From the NCBI RefSeq assembly GCF_003432065.1, contig NZ_QWDE01000004.1, forward strand, positions 239,392 through 303,391: a stretch of 64,000 nucleotides of DNA, read 5' to 3'. This document shows positions 36,523-45,666 of this stretch, in pieces; within the stretch, counting starts at the first letter, position 1; each line of letters opens with the position of its first letter. The notes beneath the pieces are model-generated. The model saw only the letters and a list, made by a program, of their open reading frames with translations. It did no database searches and had not been told where the DNA came from. The position numbers were made by a program, and so were the translations under genes. Source of the stretch: Mucilaginibacter terrenus (GTDB lineage: Bacteria > Bacteroidota > Bacteroidia > Sphingobacteriales > Sphingobacteriaceae).

Positions 36523-38040
36523 TCAAAGAAACTTCTCCCGCTGCCGACGATAGCTGAGTTTAAACAAAGCTGATGGTTTTCTTAACAGATATATGCCACA
36601 ACCGTAATGATGGGCAAAGCGGTTGTTTAACTTTCCTATCAGCGTAACTTCATTTGCCGGTAAGCTGACTTCGCTAATTGGCTTGTCTGTAACATAAATT
36701 ATGTTTTCAGCATTCAAAGTTCCTGGCGACCATAACATAAAACTATTGTTTGGGGATATGACTGGTACTCCACTCCTGTTATAAAATGCAAGTGCACCCG
36801 TAAGGCCGTAATCTTCGGTGAGTATCACAGCGCCCCGCTGTTGCTGTGGGTTCAGCAACAAAGCAGCCTGCTTTACTTTTGCAGCTACATCTTCCCAGCC
36901 CAGCATATCGGCATAGGTCTGCGGTATATCATGAACCCTGCCGTCGTCCCATGTTAATGGTGCTGTCACGTCAGAATAGGTGCGCATCAACCTGAAATAT
37001 CGCAGTGCAGTTTTAAAAGGTAAAACCGGGATAACGGCAGGCAAGGCAATCACAGCCGGTAAAATGAGCGATGCCGCTAAACCAACTCGCCAGGCAAAGT
37101 TCCTGCCTTTTAATATCTTTTCCCAGCAAATCCCACCCGCTGCAAATACGGCCGGAAATGCACCTAATACATAGTATATTTTGCCCTGCAAAACAATTAG
37201 CAAGACTGTGGTAATCACTAACGTCCAGGCGATAAAGCTGTAGCTTTTATGTGGTTTACTAAAAAGGAAAAAGCCGATGCCCGCTAGCCATACTGCCAGT
37301 CCCCCGCCATTGAAAAAGAGAAACGGAATTAAGGATATCTTTAACCCGTTGTTCATGACGCTCTCCTTTACAATACCTATATATTGAACTGCCGGGAAGT
37401 GATTCATGATCTGCCAGAGCAAATTTGGAGCTATTATCAGCAAGCAAAGCAATGCCGACAGAATGACTTCTTTATTCAATATACCTTTTAGGCGACCTGA
37501 AATGATGATGCCCAGTATTATTGCAAAAAAGTAGATCAGGATAGTGTACTTGTTTAATATGCCGAACGCAATTACCACCGCAAAAGCAAACAAGAACACG
37601 GGCCGTGATGTCTGCATATAGCGAATGATGAGGAAGGCACCTAAAGTCCAGAAAAAGTGCTCGAAAACAACAGGCTGAAGAAAGTAAGATGTAGCCAGCA
37701 GCGCTGGCGAACAAATAACTGCCATACAGGCTATAGTTATTGCCAGCCTTTTGCCCCCAAGATGGTAGGCTGTAAGGCCAGTCATGAACACGGTACATCC
37801 AGATACCAAGGTTGGGATAATCCTGAAAGCGAATGCAGAATCGCCGAAGCACACGCTGGAAAACCTCGCAACAAACGCTATTAACGGTGAAGTATCCAGA
37901 TATCCCCATTGCAGGTGTTTGCTTAAAGCAATATAGTACAGCTCATCCGCGTGTAATCCGTAATTGCAATTAGCAACCAGGTGTATGCAAATCTTAGCTA
38001 CGGAAAAAGTAACAACAAGCAGAATTAAATTTTTTGGCAT
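36523..38040 (-). CDS. ArnT/GT39-like membrane glycosyltransferase
   Basis: The 505-residue protein has about ten transmembrane helices. The N-terminal periplasmic loop holds HADELYYIALSKHLQWGYLDTSPLIAFVARF, with the acidic catalytic residue of the GT-C fold. Related proteins move sugars or mannose from polyprenyl phosphate carriers to lipid A or proteins. The acceptor is unknown. The C-terminal 100 residues are soluble. It is divergent from the fluoride antiporter gene, with 250 bases between. Confidence 0.82.
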   Translation of the reverse strand: MPKNLILLVVTFSVAKICIHLVANCNYGLHADELYYIALSKHLQWGYLDTSPLIAFVARFSSVCFGDSAFAFRIIPTLVSGCTVFMTGLTAYHLGGKRLAITIACMAVICSPALLATSYFLQPVVFEHFFWTLGAFLIIRYMQTSRPVFLFAFAVVIAFGILNKYTILIYFFAIILGIIISGRLKGILNKEVILSALLCLLIIAPNLLWQIMNHFPAVQYIGIVKESVMNNGLKISLIPFLFFNGGGLAVWLAGIGFFLFSKPHKSYSFIAWTLVITTVLLIVLQGKIYYVLGAFPAVFAAGGICWEKILKGRNFAWRVGLAASLILPAVIALPAVIPVLPFKTALRYFRLMRTYSDVTAPLTWDDGRVHDIPQTYADMLGWEDVAAKVKQAALLLNPQQQRGAVILTEDYGLTGALAFYNRSGVPVISPNNSFMLWSPGTLNAENIIYVTDKPISEVSLPANEVTLIGKLNNRFAHHYGCGIYLLRKPSALFKLSYRRQREKFL

Positions 38041-38204
38041 GCTCTAAAGCGATTCTCATGCTATAGTTGTCGTTAGCATTCGTTCAATAAATGAACCCGC
38101 CAATTACAAAATGGTTGATGTATTAAAAACTTTTATACTGTTGATGATAGGCTGCGTACTATTGTTAATATCAACGCAGGATGTTATATTTACATCATAC
38201 AACA

Positions 38205-38260
38205 CAGGCGATGGTGCTCCGCCTAATTGAACCGCCCTAAAAAGCTGATGGCGCCTACTC
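38205..38260 (+). promoter_or_regulatory. fluoride riboswitch (crcB motif)
   Basis: The stretch holds the crcB-motif core in order: GGCGATGGTGCTCCGCC, an AACCGCC-type pseudoknot strand, a short A-rich turn, and GCTGATGGCGCCTAC. It sits 31 bases before the start of a CLC gene whose sequence marks it as a fluoride antiporter (GNNLI, GREGT). Riboswitches of this class turn on fluoride export genes when F- is bound. A 39-codon frame that runs into it (38111-38230) is judged spurious. Confidence 0.85.
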
Positions 38261-38291
38261 AAATAAGTTTTCATTTATTTGCATGTAGGTT

Positions 38292-39614
38292 ATGTTTAAA
38301 AACGCGCTTAGCAACACTCTTCTTCTTTCTAAATATTTACTCCGGTGGATTGTAATTGTATCTCCTGTAGCCGTTGCTATTGGCAGCATGGTAGCATTTT
38401 TCCTTTGGCTCCTCAACTGGGCTATTTTGTTCCGGTTCGCGCATAGTTGGCTACTATACTTACTTCCCGCTGCTGGTGTTCTTATTTATTTTTTATATAA
38501 ACTTTATGGCACCTCTGCCGAGCGGGGTAACAACTTAATCATCGATGAAATACATGAGCCCGGTGCCGGCGTACCTAAAAGAATGGCACCACTCATACTC
38601 TTCACTACGGTTATCACGCATTTGTTTGGCGGCTCTGCCGGACGTGAGGGCACTGCTGTACAAATCGGCGGCAGCATAGCGCATCTTTTTGCAGCATGGT
38701 TTAAGCTGGATGAGGCTGACAAAAAAACCATGCTCACTGCCGGGGTTGCCGCAGGCTTTGGCGCAGTGTTTGGCACGCCGCTTACGGGTACTATTTTCGC
38801 GCTTGAAGTGCTTACCATTGGCCAACTCAAATACACCGCATTGTTTCCCTGCCTTATCGCGGGTCTAATAGGAGATATTACTGTATCTGTTTGGGGCGTT
38901 CATCATACACCCTATCACATTGATGTGGTGAACACCGGGCAAGATTTTTACAGTGTTCACTTACCTGTAAGTTTATTACTACTAGCTAAAGTACTTTTAT
39001 CGTCAGCAATATTCGGGCTGGTGAGTATGCTATTTGCGCAAACTGTGCACATTGTTAAGGCTACAGCATTAAAGTGGGTTAAAAAGAGTTGGCTTATTCC
39101 CTTTATGGGGGGCATTGTTATTATAGGGCTAACATTTATGCTTGGCAAGCCCGATTACCTGAGCCTCGGCGTACAAGCGGAGCACCCTGGCGCTGTTACT
39201 ATCGTATCAGCTTTTCAGCAAAGTGGCGCAGATCTTTTTAGCTGGGCGTGGAAGCTAATCTATACAGCTATAACGCTAGGGACCGGTTTTAAAGGCGGCG
39301 AGGTTACTCCGTTATTCTACATTGGCTCCACACTTGGTAATACCTTGGCCGGTTTACTGAATGCCCCTGTAAGTTTATTTGCAGCATTAGGTTTTATAGC
39401 GGTGTTTGCAGGTGCAACTAATACTCCCCTGGCTTGCACAATAATGGGGGTCGAACTTTTCGGCGGCGAGTACGCCATTTTCTTTGCTATTGCCTGCTTT
39501 ACGGCATATTTTTTCAGCGGAGCAAGCGGCATTTATTCGGCACAACGAAACATAGAAGGTAAGCTTAGCCTGGGTAAGTACACAGGCAAACTCTTCAACA
39601 GGTACAAACCTTAA
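38292..39614 (+). CDS. CLC-F type fluoride/proton antiporter
   Basis: The 440-residue protein is a CLC channel/transporter with about ten helices. It has the features that separate CLC-F proteins from chloride ones: AERGNNLI where chloride CLCs have GSGIP, GSAGREGTAVQIGG instead of GREGP, and GGEVTPLFYIGSTLG. It should expel fluoride in exchange for protons at the inner membrane. A fluoride riboswitch lies upstream. It is followed 68 bases later by a universal stress protein gene on the same strand. Confidence 0.92.
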   Translation: MFKNALSNTLLLSKYLLRWIVIVSPVAVAIGSMVAFFLWLLNWAILFRFAHSWLLYLLPAAGVLIYFLYKLYGTSAERGNNLIIDEIHEPGAGVPKRMAPLILFTTVITHLFGGSAGREGTAVQIGGSIAHLFAAWFKLDEADKKTMLTAGVAAGFGAVFGTPLTGTIFALEVLTIGQLKYTALFPCLIAGLIGDITVSVWGVHHTPYHIDVVNTGQDFYSVHLPVSLLLLAKVLLSSAIFGLVSMLFAQTVHIVKATALKWVKKSWLIPFMGGIVIIGLTFMLGKPDYLSLGVQAEHPGAVTIVSAFQQSGADLFSWAWKLIYTAITLGTGFKGGEVTPLFYIGSTLGNTLAGLLNAPVSLFAALGFIAVFAGATNTPLACTIMGVELFGGEYAIFFAIACFTAYFFSGASGIYSAQRNIEGKLSLGKYTGKLFNRYKP

Positions 39615-39682
39615 GTGTTATCTTTTAAAAACATATTGCACCGATATTGTTATAGTAATTGATCACCAACAACCCTCTACAC

Positions 39683-40195
39683 ATGAAGATCAGTAAAATA
39701 CTCATTGCCATAGACGACAGTAAATACGCTGAGTACGCCGCTTCCTATGGTTTCGATTTAGCTAAATCTTTTAACGCCCATGTAGGGCTGGTACATATTG
39801 TGGAACCAACGGTTATGCCAGTCTCAACTGTTGACTCTATGACTGGCCTTCCCTTTGCAGGAACAGGGTTAGAAGAGATGGAAGTTATAAATATACAGAA
39901 CGAACTTTCGGACAATATTGTGGACCGCACCATAAAGAAATATGCCGGTGAGCTGCAGGTGACCCACTTTAACGAGTTTGGCGCGACTGCCGATGGCATT
40001 ATTAGCTGCAGTAAAGAGTTTGGTGCCGACCTGATTGTAATGGGCACGCATAGCCGTACAGGTATAGACCGTTTACTGATGGGCAACGTTGCCGAAACCG
40101 TGATACGTACATCGCATATACCGGTGCTGGTGGTACCATTGGCAGAGGAGAACAGGGATTGGCATCCAAATTTTGATTCCAGGGAACCAAAATAA
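39683..40195 (+). CDS. universal stress protein (UspA family)
   Basis: From the ATG at 39683 the product has 170 residues: MKISKILIAIDDSKYAEYAASYGFDLAK, the LIVMGTHSRTGIDRLLMGNVAETVIRTSHIPVLVVP motif with the G-x2-G-x9-G(S/T) type nucleotide loop, and a short hydrophilic end. The upstream ATG at 39659 adds MITNNPLH and is less likely. It may be co-transcribed with the fluoride antiporter. Confidence 0.9.
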   Translation: MKISKILIAIDDSKYAEYAASYGFDLAKSFNAHVGLVHIVEPTVMPVSTVDSMTGLPFAGTGLEEMEVINIQNELSDNIVDRTIKKYAGELQVTHFNEFGATADGIISCSKEFGADLIVMGTHSRTGIDRLLMGNVAETVIRTSHIPVLVVPLAEENRDWHPNFDSREPK

Positions 40196-40217
40196 CGGTA
40201 AACTGATACCGGTGTGG

Positions 40218-41510
40218 CTAGTATAGCAGCCTGAACTTTATAGTTTGTTCTATAGCTTTCAACTCGTTTAATACCTGCGGATCGTAGCCGGCATCAACAT
40301 CTGTTATTACATAACCTATTTGCGCGTTGGTTACCAAAAATTCGCCAACAATGTTGATGTTATGCCGCGCGAATACATCATTTATTTTAGCCAGTATCCC
40401 GGGCACGTTACGGTGAATGTGTATTAAACGATGCGCATGATTGTTCCTTGGGGGTTGCAGGTCGGGGAAATTGCAGCTGGTGTGCGTGCGCCCTTCATTC
40501 ATAAAAGCCGTTACTCGGCGCGGTATAAAGTCCGAATTTCGGGGGTTATCCTTGGGGTCGTCGAATATAATAATACCATTCGCACAGGCAGCTTCCGCAA
40601 GTTTGCGGCTACCCACCCGGCCAAAACAGCCGATTACCTTTAGCTTACCCGCCTGCTGCACCTGTTCCGGCGTCGGTTGATTATCCTCGTCGCAGAACAA
40701 AACACCTGCTTCCTGCAAGTACTTATCTTCTATGCTATCTCGATGGCGGATATTATAGCCTTCCTTCTTTACCAATGCCAACGCTTCGTCGTCAATATCT
40801 CCAACTACCAGGCACTTAATCCTGTTTTTGGGGTATGAAATAGCCCGCGGCAGCTTGTTGATGTACAGGAATTCGTCGAAACTCGGAGTAATGTGGTCAG
40901 CTTTTTCAGCAACTGATTTACGTTCGATGTTTTCAGTGAAAGCAAAAAACTTCTTAATCAGACCGGATTCTTTCAACTGAAAGTCGGAATACCCATCGCC
41001 TATGCCGTAGATATCGCCTTGCAGGTTCATTTCGCGCAAAAGTTTTACTTTGCCGCCCTCCTGCGATAAAGGGTTGGTTTTGTCGTAGCCAACTATGTTA
41101 CCTTCTTCGTCGAACTCAAACGTGTTGGCGTATATATTTTCTCTTTTGATGTGATACTCGGTAACCACTGGAATGATAAACTCCTTGAAACCGCCTGATA
41201 CGATCAGCACCTCTTCCTGGTGATCTTTAAAAAACGCAGTATTACGGGAGAAAGAGACAGATACTTTTTTCTTGAGGTGTGTAATCAGCTGTTTAAGATG
41301 ATCACGATTGGCACAAAGCAGTTTTACGCGTTGCTGCAGACTTTCGGTAAAAGAAAGGCGGCCTTCCATAGAAGCATTGGTGAGGTCCTCTATTTTCTTG
41401 TAGATAGCTTCTCTGTCTGGATGATTTTTTAAAGAAATGCGGGCAAGTTCATCCAGGGCTTCTACTTGTGTAAACGTGCTGTCGAAATCTATTATGAAGT
41501 ACTGCTGCAT
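40218..41510 (-). CDS. serB: phosphoserine phosphatase fused to a SerA relic with ACT domain
   Basis: The N-terminal half is a complete HAD phosphatase of the SerB type. It shows FIIDFDSTFTQ (nucleophile Asp), VSGGFKEFI (Ser), a GGKVKLL lysine and GIGDGYSDFQL (acidic motif). Residues from about 235 then resemble the N-terminal part of D-3-phosphoglycerate dehydrogenase (KLKVIGCFGRVGSRKLAEAACANGIIIFDDP). The match jumps directly to its far C-terminus (NEGRTHTSCNFPDLQPP) and the serine-binding ACT domain ending IKFRLLY. The whole NAD-binding domain is missing, so it cannot act as a dehydrogenase. The ATG at 41510 (430 residues) is chosen because MQQYFIIDFD fits the family; ATGs at 41564 and 41642 are alternatives. 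Confidence 0.85.
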   Translation of the reverse strand: MQQYFIIDFDSTFTQVEALDELARISLKNHPDREAIYKKIEDLTNASMEGRLSFTESLQQRVKLLCANRDHLKQLITHLKKKVSVSFSRNTAFFKDHQEEVLIVSGGFKEFIIPVVTEYHIKRENIYANTFEFDEEGNIVGYDKTNPLSQEGGKVKLLREMNLQGDIYGIGDGYSDFQLKESGLIKKFFAFTENIERKSVAEKADHITPSFDEFLYINKLPRAISYPKNRIKCLVVGDIDDEALALVKKEGYNIRHRDSIEDKYLQEAGVLFCDEDNQPTPEQVQQAGKLKVIGCFGRVGSRKLAEAACANGIIIFDDPKDNPRNSDFIPRRVTAFMNEGRTHTSCNFPDLQPPRNNHAHRLIHIHRNVPGILAKINDVFARHNINIVGEFLVTNAQIGYVITDVDAGYDPQVLNELKAIEQTIKFRLLY

Positions 41511-41564
41511 AGTATGTGCGGAATGCTTATCCGCAAATGTGCAAATTTTGGCTGAAGTGTTCAT

Positions 41565-41582
41565 GATAAAGGTTGCTTTATC
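41565..41582. promoter_or_regulatory. inverted repeat between the phosphatase and permease genes
   Basis: GATAAAG and CTTTATC form a perfect 7-bp inverted repeat around GTTG, lying in the divergent intergenic region. It could be an operator for either gene. Its left edge touches the alternative phosphatase ATG at 41564. Confidence 0.35.
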
Positions 41583-41677
41583 ATATATCAAACATTCCAA
41601 GTCCAAAAGGATGGATTGCGGCACTACCCCTTCGCGAAACATTCCCCTTTCACCATCTCATAATTTCTGATATTTTT

Positions 41678-43018
41678 ATGGCGATGCACCAGCCTGCCGC
41701 TAACCGTAAAATAAAACCTTATCAGCTGGTTGCGCTTATCTTCTTTACGGTATCCGGCGGGCCGTACGGTCTGGAGCCGCTACTAGCCTACGCTGGTGAA
41801 CACTCGGCAGTTTTACTGTTGTTAGTAGTGCCTTTGCTTTGGGATGTTCCTGCAATATTTACCGTGCTTGAACTTAACAGCATGATGCCCGTAAACGGCG
41901 GCTATTACCGTTGGGTAAAATATGCGCTTGGTAACCGCTGGGGCTTTTACGAAGGCTGGTGGACCTGGATATACACCTTTGTAGACCTTGCGATTTATCC
42001 GGTACTTTTTGTCGGCTATGCATCTTACTTTTTCCCGGGGATAGAAGAATACCGCATACTTGTATGCCTGGTTATTGTATGGTTATCTGCCGGGCTTAAC
42101 ATTTTGGGTATTGTGCCCGTAGGCAAGGTTGCACTTTTTTTAAGTGCTGCCGTACTGGCGCCATTGATAGTAATGTTTGTGATGGCTCTGGCTAAGTATA
42201 ATGGTGGTATAAACGTACCGAATCAAACCATCCATGGCCTAACTCATTCTTCGTTTGGGATGGCCCTTTATACAATTATGTGGAACTGCCTCGGCTGGGA
42301 CAACGTAACCACCTATGCAGACGAGGTAGAAAAACCTATACGCTCTTACCTTGTTTCGGTTTTCACGGCATTCGCGCTGGTAATGGTAATTTACTTTTTA
42401 GTGATTACGGTGGCAATAAACACTGGCATAAACCAGCAGCTATTTAGCGAAGGTGGCTTCCCGGCTCTGGGCGAATTAATTGCCGGGCGCTGGCTGGGAG
42501 CAGCGTTGGCTGCCGGCGGAATGGCTAGTTCGCTGGGCCTTTACGCGGCGATACTTCTATCCGTATCGCGGGTACCCAAAGCAATGGCCGATGATGAACT
42601 ACTGCCACGCAGACTTAACATACTACATTCCAGGTTTCGAACACCTTATGTTTCTATATTGCTATGTTCGGTTGTAGTTAGTTTCATGATTCTTTGGCCT
42701 TTGGCCGAGCTATTAGTTATTGATGTAACCGTTTATGGCGCAGGTTTGTCGCTGGAGTATATTTCTCTTATCAAGCTCCGCATCAGCCATCCCAATACCG
42801 AGCGGCCATTTAAAATACGGCTTGGTACAACCGGGCTAATAATTGCCGCTATTATACCGTTTGGTATTTATTTCCTCGCGCTCTCCGGCGCCTTGGCTTC
42901 TGAGGGCGGAGGTATAATTGCCGCATTGTTTGCCATTATTGTTTTATCAACTGCCGAAGGTATGTGGCTGCTTGTCAGCTGGAGAAAACCACATCTTAGG
43001 CTAAAAGCAAATAGTTAA
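41678..43018 (+). CDS. APC-family amino acid permease
   Basis: From the ATG at 41678 the product has 446 residues with about twelve transmembrane helices. The start MAMHQPAANRKIKPYQLVALIFFTVSGGPYGLEPLL carries the GGPYGLE motif of the APC substrate site. It should take up or exchange an amino acid or amine, not determined. The longer start at 41573 runs into the opposite-strand gene and is rejected. It faces the phosphatase-SerA-relic gene. Confidence 0.9.
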   Translation: MAMHQPAANRKIKPYQLVALIFFTVSGGPYGLEPLLAYAGEHSAVLLLLVVPLLWDVPAIFTVLELNSMMPVNGGYYRWVKYALGNRWGFYEGWWTWIYTFVDLAIYPVLFVGYASYFFPGIEEYRILVCLVIVWLSAGLNILGIVPVGKVALFLSAAVLAPLIVMFVMALAKYNGGINVPNQTIHGLTHSSFGMALYTIMWNCLGWDNVTTYADEVEKPIRSYLVSVFTAFALVMVIYFLVITVAINTGINQQLFSEGGFPALGELIAGRWLGAALAAGGMASSLGLYAAILLSVSRVPKAMADDELLPRRLNILHSRFRTPYVSILLCSVVVSFMILWPLAELLVIDVTVYGAGLSLEYISLIKLRISHPNTERPFKIRLGTTGLIIAAIIPFGIYFLALSGALASEGGGIIAALFAIIVLSTAEGMWLLVSWRKPHLRLKANS

Positions 43019-43083
43019 ATACCTGTACTTTAAAACCGTTTGGCGTAGCCGGTGGTTATACTCATCCCTGCAATATTTTATTT

Positions 43084-43854
43084 ATGAGATCCATTTGGAA
43101 AGGCTCGCTCGGTTTCGGGCTTGTAAGTATACCGGTAAAACTTTATTCGGCGGTGCAAACCACCTCACTTGACATGGACATGCTTGATTCCCGCGATCAT
43201 GCCCGCATACGTTTTCAAAGGGTAAACGAGAATACGAAAAAGGAGGTCCCTTACGATAAAATTGTAAAAGGTTATAAATTGGATAACGACTACGTTATTC
43301 TTGACGACAAAGATTACGAAGATGCCGCTCCTGAAAAAAGCAAGGTAATTGAAATTGAAAGCTTTGTTGACATTGCGGATGTAAACCCGATGTTTTACGA
43401 AACATCTTATTACACCGAACCTGATACCAAGAATAATAAGGCTTACGCTCTGCTGCTAAAAGCCTTGCAGCAATCTAAAAAAGCGGGATTAGCCCGCTTT
43501 GTACTGCGCAGTACCGAAAGCCTTTGTATTGTGCATCCTCAAGGCAATGTACTTGTGGTTACTCGCATACGCTTTGGTCAGCAAATACGCGACACAGAAG
43601 AATTGAATATTGCCGAAGATGTAAACGTAAGCAAGAAAGAACTTGATGTAGGGCTTGCACTTATTAACCAGTATGCAGAGAAATTTGATGTTTCAAAATA
43701 CAAGGATGAGTATCATGCCGAACTACTTAAAATAATAGAAGCAAAATCTAAGGGTAAACGCGCTACCATAAAGAAACTTAAACCGCAAAAAGCCAAGAGC
43801 GACGATTTGTACGAGCAACTAATGAGCAGCCTGAAGGTGAAAAAGGGCGCTTAG
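43084..43854 (+). CDS. ku: bacterial Ku protein (non-homologous end joining)
   Basis: The 256-residue protein matches prokaryotic Ku: MRSIWKGSLGFGLVSIPVKLYSAV at the start, the DHARIRFQRVNENTKKEVPYDKIVKGY region, YYTEPDTKNNKAYALLLKAL, and a basic C-terminal tail (KRATIKKLKPQKAK). Homodimers thread onto DNA ends and recruit the ligase LigD. No ligD is next to it in this window, so the partner lies elsewhere if present. Confidence 0.95.
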   Translation: MRSIWKGSLGFGLVSIPVKLYSAVQTTSLDMDMLDSRDHARIRFQRVNENTKKEVPYDKIVKGYKLDNDYVILDDKDYEDAAPEKSKVIEIESFVDIADVNPMFYETSYYTEPDTKNNKAYALLLKALQQSKKAGLARFVLRSTESLCIVHPQGNVLVVTRIRFGQQIRDTEELNIAEDVNVSKKELDVGLALINQYAEKFDVSKYKDEYHAELLKIIEAKSKGKRATIKKLKPQKAKSDDLYEQLMSSLKVKKGA

Positions 43855-43999
43855 TATAAAGTATTTATACGAAACTTTATTTCCGTTCATTTTTACCCAT
43901 GTCAGAAAACGGTCGTTTAAATTAAATTTATCTACTAAAATTAAAACTTCTTAGATATGGTAGTGTTGATATAATAGAAAATTTAAAACATCTACTATC

Positions 44000-44593
44000 A
44001 TGGCAACTACTAAAACAGCCGCAAAAACGGCATCAACCGCCAGTAAATCGGCATCAAAAACTAAAAAAGCACCTGAGACTACGGAAAACGTAGAAGAGTC
44101 TGCTTTGAACGAATTATTCATCGACGAATTAAAAGATATCTATTGGGCAGAAACTCACCTGGTAAAAGCTTTGGCTAAACTTGCTAAAAAAGCAACTACC
44201 GATGAACTGCGCCAGGCAATTGAAACACATATAGAACAAACCGAAAATCAGGTTACCCGCCTGGAGAGCGTTTTTGATTCTATTGAAGAAAAAGCATCAG
44301 CTAAAAAATGTGAAGCAATGGCTGGGTTGATCAAAGAATCAGAAGAGATTGTAAGCGACACTGAAGATGGCAGCATTACCCGTGATGCAGGTATCATATC
44401 TGCTTGTCAGAAGGTAGAACATTATGAAATAGCTTCATATGGTACTTTGAAAACCCTTGCTGGTGTGTTGGGTTACACCGAAGCTGTTGAACTTCTTGAC
44501 GCAACACTGCAGGAAGAGAAACAAACAGATGAATTGCTAACTCAAATAGCGGTAAGCGCCATTAACCAACCCGCTAAAAGCGAAAAAGAATAA
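44000..44593 (+). CDS. YciE/YciF-like ferritin-like protein (DUF892)
   Basis: The 197-residue protein has an N-terminal disordered tail of about 38 residues rich in Ala, Lys, Thr and Ser. The DUF892 four-helix domain follows (LNELFIDELKDIYWAETHLVKALAKLAKKATTDELRQAIETHIEQTENQVTRLESVF), with Glu and His positions expected for a di-metal site. Such proteins are induced by stress. The charged tail resembles histone-like tails. A terminator follows, and the leader has the AAAACATCTAC motif also found before the small gene at 17000. Confidence 0.9.
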   Translation: MATTKTAAKTASTASKSASKTKKAPETTENVEESALNELFIDELKDIYWAETHLVKALAKLAKKATTDELRQAIETHIEQTENQVTRLESVFDSIEEKASAKKCEAMAGLIKESEEIVSDTEDGSITRDAGIISACQKVEHYEIASYGTLKTLAGVLGYTEAVELLDATLQEEKQTDELLTQIAVSAINQPAKSEKE

Positions 44594-44611
44594 TTCTCTT
44601 TTAATCTTTTG

Positions 44612-44642
44612 AAAAGGGCAGCTTTAAAGCTGCCCTTTTTTT
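44612..44642 (+). terminator. rho-independent terminator after the DUF892 gene
   Basis: AAAGGGCAGCTTT and AAAGCTGCCCTTT form a nearly perfect stem followed by TTTTT, 19 bases after the stop codon. Confidence 0.92.
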
Positions 44643-44864
44643 GTGTGTTAAAATATGATAGCCGTCTGGCAATAGCTATTCAATCACCTCATAGTATTTA
44701 TTTTTGGCACTTATTTTGCAGAAAAATACTTATTAATTATAGCTTTTTACATGTATTTAATGCATTTATTTAAAGTAATTAAGTAACTAGCAATAAAAAT
44801 TTACAAATAATTAGCAAGTTTGCAACCTACTTTGTACATCTAACGTATATCAATCTATACGACA

Positions 44865-45530
44865 ATGAACAGATCCTTACTTTATATAGTTGCTATAGTT
44901 GCGCTGTTTACACAGGCTTGTAAGCTTGACCCCCCTATTTATGGACCTCCGCCAAAGGCAGATTGGTCGCGAAGTTATCAGCCACTTAGTCCCGGCAGCT
45001 TTTGGAAGTATTCTATCGATGCAGAAGGGCACGCACCAGATACTGCCACACTTACGGTTACCGGCGAGGAACCGGTTATTAATAATAAAGTTTACCATAC
45101 TGTTTACAGTGCATCTAAAACGGTGGCTGGCCCAGGATATATCTATAACGCAGATCATATTATTTCTATAAGGACAAATTCGCTAATATACAATGAGCTT
45201 TTGGAGCTGCAGTATGTAAATGATACAGTTAAGGTAGGCCAAAGCTGGACAGCTAATGTAACTGACAATGGTTTGCTGCAGGGTGTTCCGGCAAGGATGA
45301 TTGGAACAGCAGTTGCCGACAGTATTACACGAACTGTTAACGGAATTACCTATCCGAGGGTGAAACATACCCGTATACAAATCCAGCAAGATCACGGAGC
45401 AGGGTTTACAACTGTAGCCACCTATGATTATTATATAAACATGGGAGTCGGCGTCATTGAGAACGATGGAGTGCAGGCAGATGGAACCGACTTAGGGAAG
45501 CTTAAATTATTAAGCTACGCGATCAAGTAA
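44865..45530 (+). CDS. hypothetical lipoprotein
   Basis: The 221-residue protein has a lipoprotein signal (MNRSLLYIVAIVALFTQAC, with lipobox FTQAC) and then a beta-rich exported domain (FWKYSIDAEGHAPDTATLTVTGEEPVINNKVYHTVY). No family is recognised. The preceding gap of 271 bases holds only the terminator of the DUF892 gene and AT-rich sequence. It converges on the ferritin-like gene, with a shared terminator between. Confidence 0.72.
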   Translation: MNRSLLYIVAIVALFTQACKLDPPIYGPPPKADWSRSYQPLSPGSFWKYSIDAEGHAPDTATLTVTGEEPVINNKVYHTVYSASKTVAGPGYIYNADHIISIRTNSLIYNELLELQYVNDTVKVGQSWTANVTDNGLLQGVPARMIGTAVADSITRTVNGITYPRVKHTRIQIQQDHGAGFTTVATYDYYINMGVGVIENDGVQADGTDLGKLKLLSYAIK

Positions 45531-45666
45531 TTAAGCCTGGCGTTATGCTGAGGTATTTTTATATATTTATTTGTATGAAATACCCTTTACTTATATTGCA
45601 TTACCAAAACAGGCAGGCACGATATAGAACAGATCAGAAACAGGAGGTGTTAAGGCCGGAATATTA

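Noticed and set aside
38111..38230. 39-codon frame with a membrane-helix-like start
   Set aside because: Its last codons lie inside the fluoride riboswitch core, whose structure explains the conserved bases better, and no family or ribosome site supports it.
40218..41642. Calling the gene a bifunctional SerB-SerA enzyme
   Set aside because: The dehydrogenase part lacks the entire NAD-binding domain and catalytic residues, so a second activity is not supported.
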